Shown: positions 5,842 through 6,478 of the stretch, one piece after another
How the letters are laid out: each line of letters starts with the position of its first letter
How positions within the stretch are numbered: the first letter of the stretch is position 1
NCBI GenBank assembly: GCA_003162255.1
Contig: PMMJ01000306.1
Coordinates: 1 to 6,478 of the forward strand
DNA from: Acidobacteriaceae bacterium
Lineage (GTDB): Bacteria > Acidobacteriota > Terriglobia > Terriglobales > Acidobacteriaceae
Length of the DNA: 6,478 nucleotides
Direction of reading: 5' to 3'
Notes under the pieces: generated by a model
Databases searched by the model: none
What the model saw: the letters and a program-made list of their open reading frames with translations, nothing else
What the model was told of the DNA's origin: nothing
Position numbers and translations under genes: made by a program

Positions 5842-5845
5842 TCAA
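5818..5845 (-). promoter_or_regulatory. Strong sigma70-like promoter of the envelope-stress operon
   Basis: On the minus strand a perfect TTGACA (5845-5840) is followed after 16 bp by TATCAT (5823-5818), which matches the -10 consensus at 5 of 6 positions. Transcription should start near 5811, about a dozen bases before the ATG at 5799, giving a nearly leaderless mRNA. This also excludes the ATG at 5829 as the start of the XRE gene. It is the only strong promoter seen upstream of the eight-gene train. Confidence 0.7.
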
Positions 5846-6007
5846 GCGTTGTATTTGGCGGCGTTTCAGAGGGTTGCGGAGGCTGGCTCGAAGTTCCTCG
5901 GAATAGCCACCGGGGCGTCGACGTTGCGATCGCTTGCGGTCCAGTGATTTGCCGGCCGGGGTGCCGGATTGGTCTAGTGGCTGTTCATGGGGACGGGCGG
6001 CGAGAAG

Positions 6008-6031
6008 AAAAAGCCCCCGCCAATCGGAGGC
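6008..6031 (-). terminator. Intrinsic terminator without an assigned gene
   Basis: Read on the minus strand, GCCTCCG (6031-6025), a five-base loop ATTGG, and CGGGGGC (6019-6013) form a seven-pair stem with one G-U pair, followed directly by TTTTTC (6012-6007). This is a good intrinsic terminator for a transcript coming from higher coordinates. A second hairpin, CCCAC with a six-base loop and GTGGG (6036-6051), sits just before it. No convincing gene ends here, so it may end a gene beyond the right edge or an unrecognised small RNA. Confidence 0.6.
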
Positions 6032-6125
6032 CTAGCCCACTTTTTCGTGGGATCGAAGACAGGATAAGCTTCTTCTGCTACAAACATGTTGTTGAGACGG
6101 TATTTTGTGGTAAAGGGGAAAGCTT

Positions 6126-6167
6126 CTGAGTATCTGATGAAAGCACTCCTGAGTATCTGATGAAAGC
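6126..6167. repeat. 19-bp perfect direct repeat, 23-bp period
   Basis: CTGAGTATCTGATGAAAGC occurs at 6126-6144 and again, unchanged, at 6149-6167, separated by four bases. A partial third copy of its end, GAAAGC, lies at 6118-6123. The 23-bp period is not a multiple of three, which argues against a protein-coding repeat. It could be a pair of regulator-binding sites or a recent tandem duplication. Confidence 0.7.
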
Positions 6168-6478
6168 GCAACACGGCGTTAGTTATTCGCGGATATTTTC
6201 CGCAAGCTAGTGGCTGCCCAATTCGGTTAGCCGATGACTTACTATCAAGAAACCCGCCTAAACCAAGAAATTGTTCACAACACACTCACGGGAGGTTAAT
6301 TTGACAGTACTATTCCTCTCCTTGTAGTGTTCTCTCTGACGGTCCAATCTAATGATCGCGAGCGGCGACGTGTTGTATAGGTGGAGCAGTAAGTTTCTTC
6401 CGAATCGGCGCTTGCATACGAGTTTGTCTGGCAACTATGTTAGCTACTCTTGCATTTAGGGAGACTCTGATTAAGTTC

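Larger units (their letters stand above)
5846..6478. other. Region of about 630 bp with no convincing gene
   Basis: Upstream of the operon promoter no frame on either strand combines a start, a ribosome-binding site and a protein-like composition. A minus-strand frame at 5974-6285 needs a GTG with no Shine-Dalgarno sequence, runs through the terminator at 6008-6031, and contains the out-of-phase 23-bp repeat, so I leave it out. Besides the terminator and repeat, a small inverted repeat GCGGA-TATTT-TCCGC lies at 6189-6203. From about 6060 rightward the DNA is AT-richer than the operon. At the right edge a minus-strand frame is open from 6477 to a TAG at 6351-6349 (about 42 codons), which could be the tail of a gene outside the window, but nothing in its composition proves it. 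Confidence 0.5.

Noticed and set aside
5968..6060. Possible tRNA (TGGTCTAGTGGCT resembles a D-arm)
   Set aside because: No acceptor pairing, no anticodon arm at the right distance, and the only T-arm-like stretch (GATCGAAGAC) does not fit the consensus.
5488..6129. 213-codon plus-strand open frame
   Set aside because: It runs antisense through the XRE gene, the operon promoter and the terminator region, with no ribosome-binding site or recognisable domain.
5974..6285. 103-codon minus-strand open frame
   Set aside because: It needs a GTG with no Shine-Dalgarno sequence, reads through an intrinsic terminator of its own strand, and contains the 23-bp-period repeat out of phase.
6290..6330. GGGAGG followed by TTG and a TTGACA, as a leader peptide or plus-strand promoter
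   Set aside because: The reading frame stops after eight codons and the -10 match (TAGTGT after 18 bp) is poor, so neither reading is supported.
6352..6478. Short plus-strand frames at the right edge (35 codons from ATG 6352; an open frame from ATG 6437)
   Set aside because: No ribosome-binding site before either ATG, no protein-like composition, and too little sequence to judge.

Overview
The window looks like a piece of a moderately GC-rich bacterial chromosome. I infer a soil Acidobacteriota-type organism (Koribacter/Granulicella-like). The grounds are the style of the proteins (a DUF1648 plus PH-like membrane protein, a DUF4019 secreted protein, a flotillin) and the short-period 7-bp and 8-bp intergenic repeat arrays arranged head to head. 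No rRNA, tRNA, CRISPR or transposase was found, so the taxonomy is inference only.

The core (about 5845 down to 623) is one co-directional minus-strand gene train that reads as an envelope-stress or membrane-organisation operon. Its order is: XRE regulator (start re-assigned to 5799), short NfeD-family membrane protein (ATGA overlap with the regulator), DUF1648/PH-like membrane protein, flotillin (SPFH/band 7), 66-residue glycine-zipper membrane protein with a GTG start, PspA/IM30, a previously uncalled 30-residue single-helix membrane peptide, and a secreted DUF4019 protein. A strong sigma70-like promoter (TTGACA, 16 bp, TATCAT) with a perfect inverted repeat and an 8-bp direct repeat lies just upstream of the regulator, suggesting autoregulation of the whole train. 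NfeD and flotillin proteins are known partners (YuaF/YuaG and YqiJ/YqiK types), and PspA binds stressed inner membranes. The likely common task is maintaining membrane integrity or fluid domains under stress.

Two intercistronic gaps in this operon hold different short-period repeat arrays in inverted orientation: 8-bp units at 4570-4647 (between NfeD and DUF1648) and 7-bp units at 2098-2198 (between flotillin and the glycine-zipper gene). A third, one-sided 7-bp array at 1881-1908 has become the coding sequence for the C-terminal tail of the glycine-zipper protein.

The left flank (1-480) is the 5' part of another minus-strand gene that runs off the window. Its product is unrecognised. It has its own candidate promoter embedded in a cluster of four TWAGTC hexamers (502-534).

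The right flank (5846-6478, about 630 bp) has no convincing gene. It contains an intrinsic terminator on the minus strand (6008-6031), a second small hairpin beside it, a 19-bp perfect direct repeat with 23-bp period (6126-6167), and otherwise AT-richer unassigned sequence.
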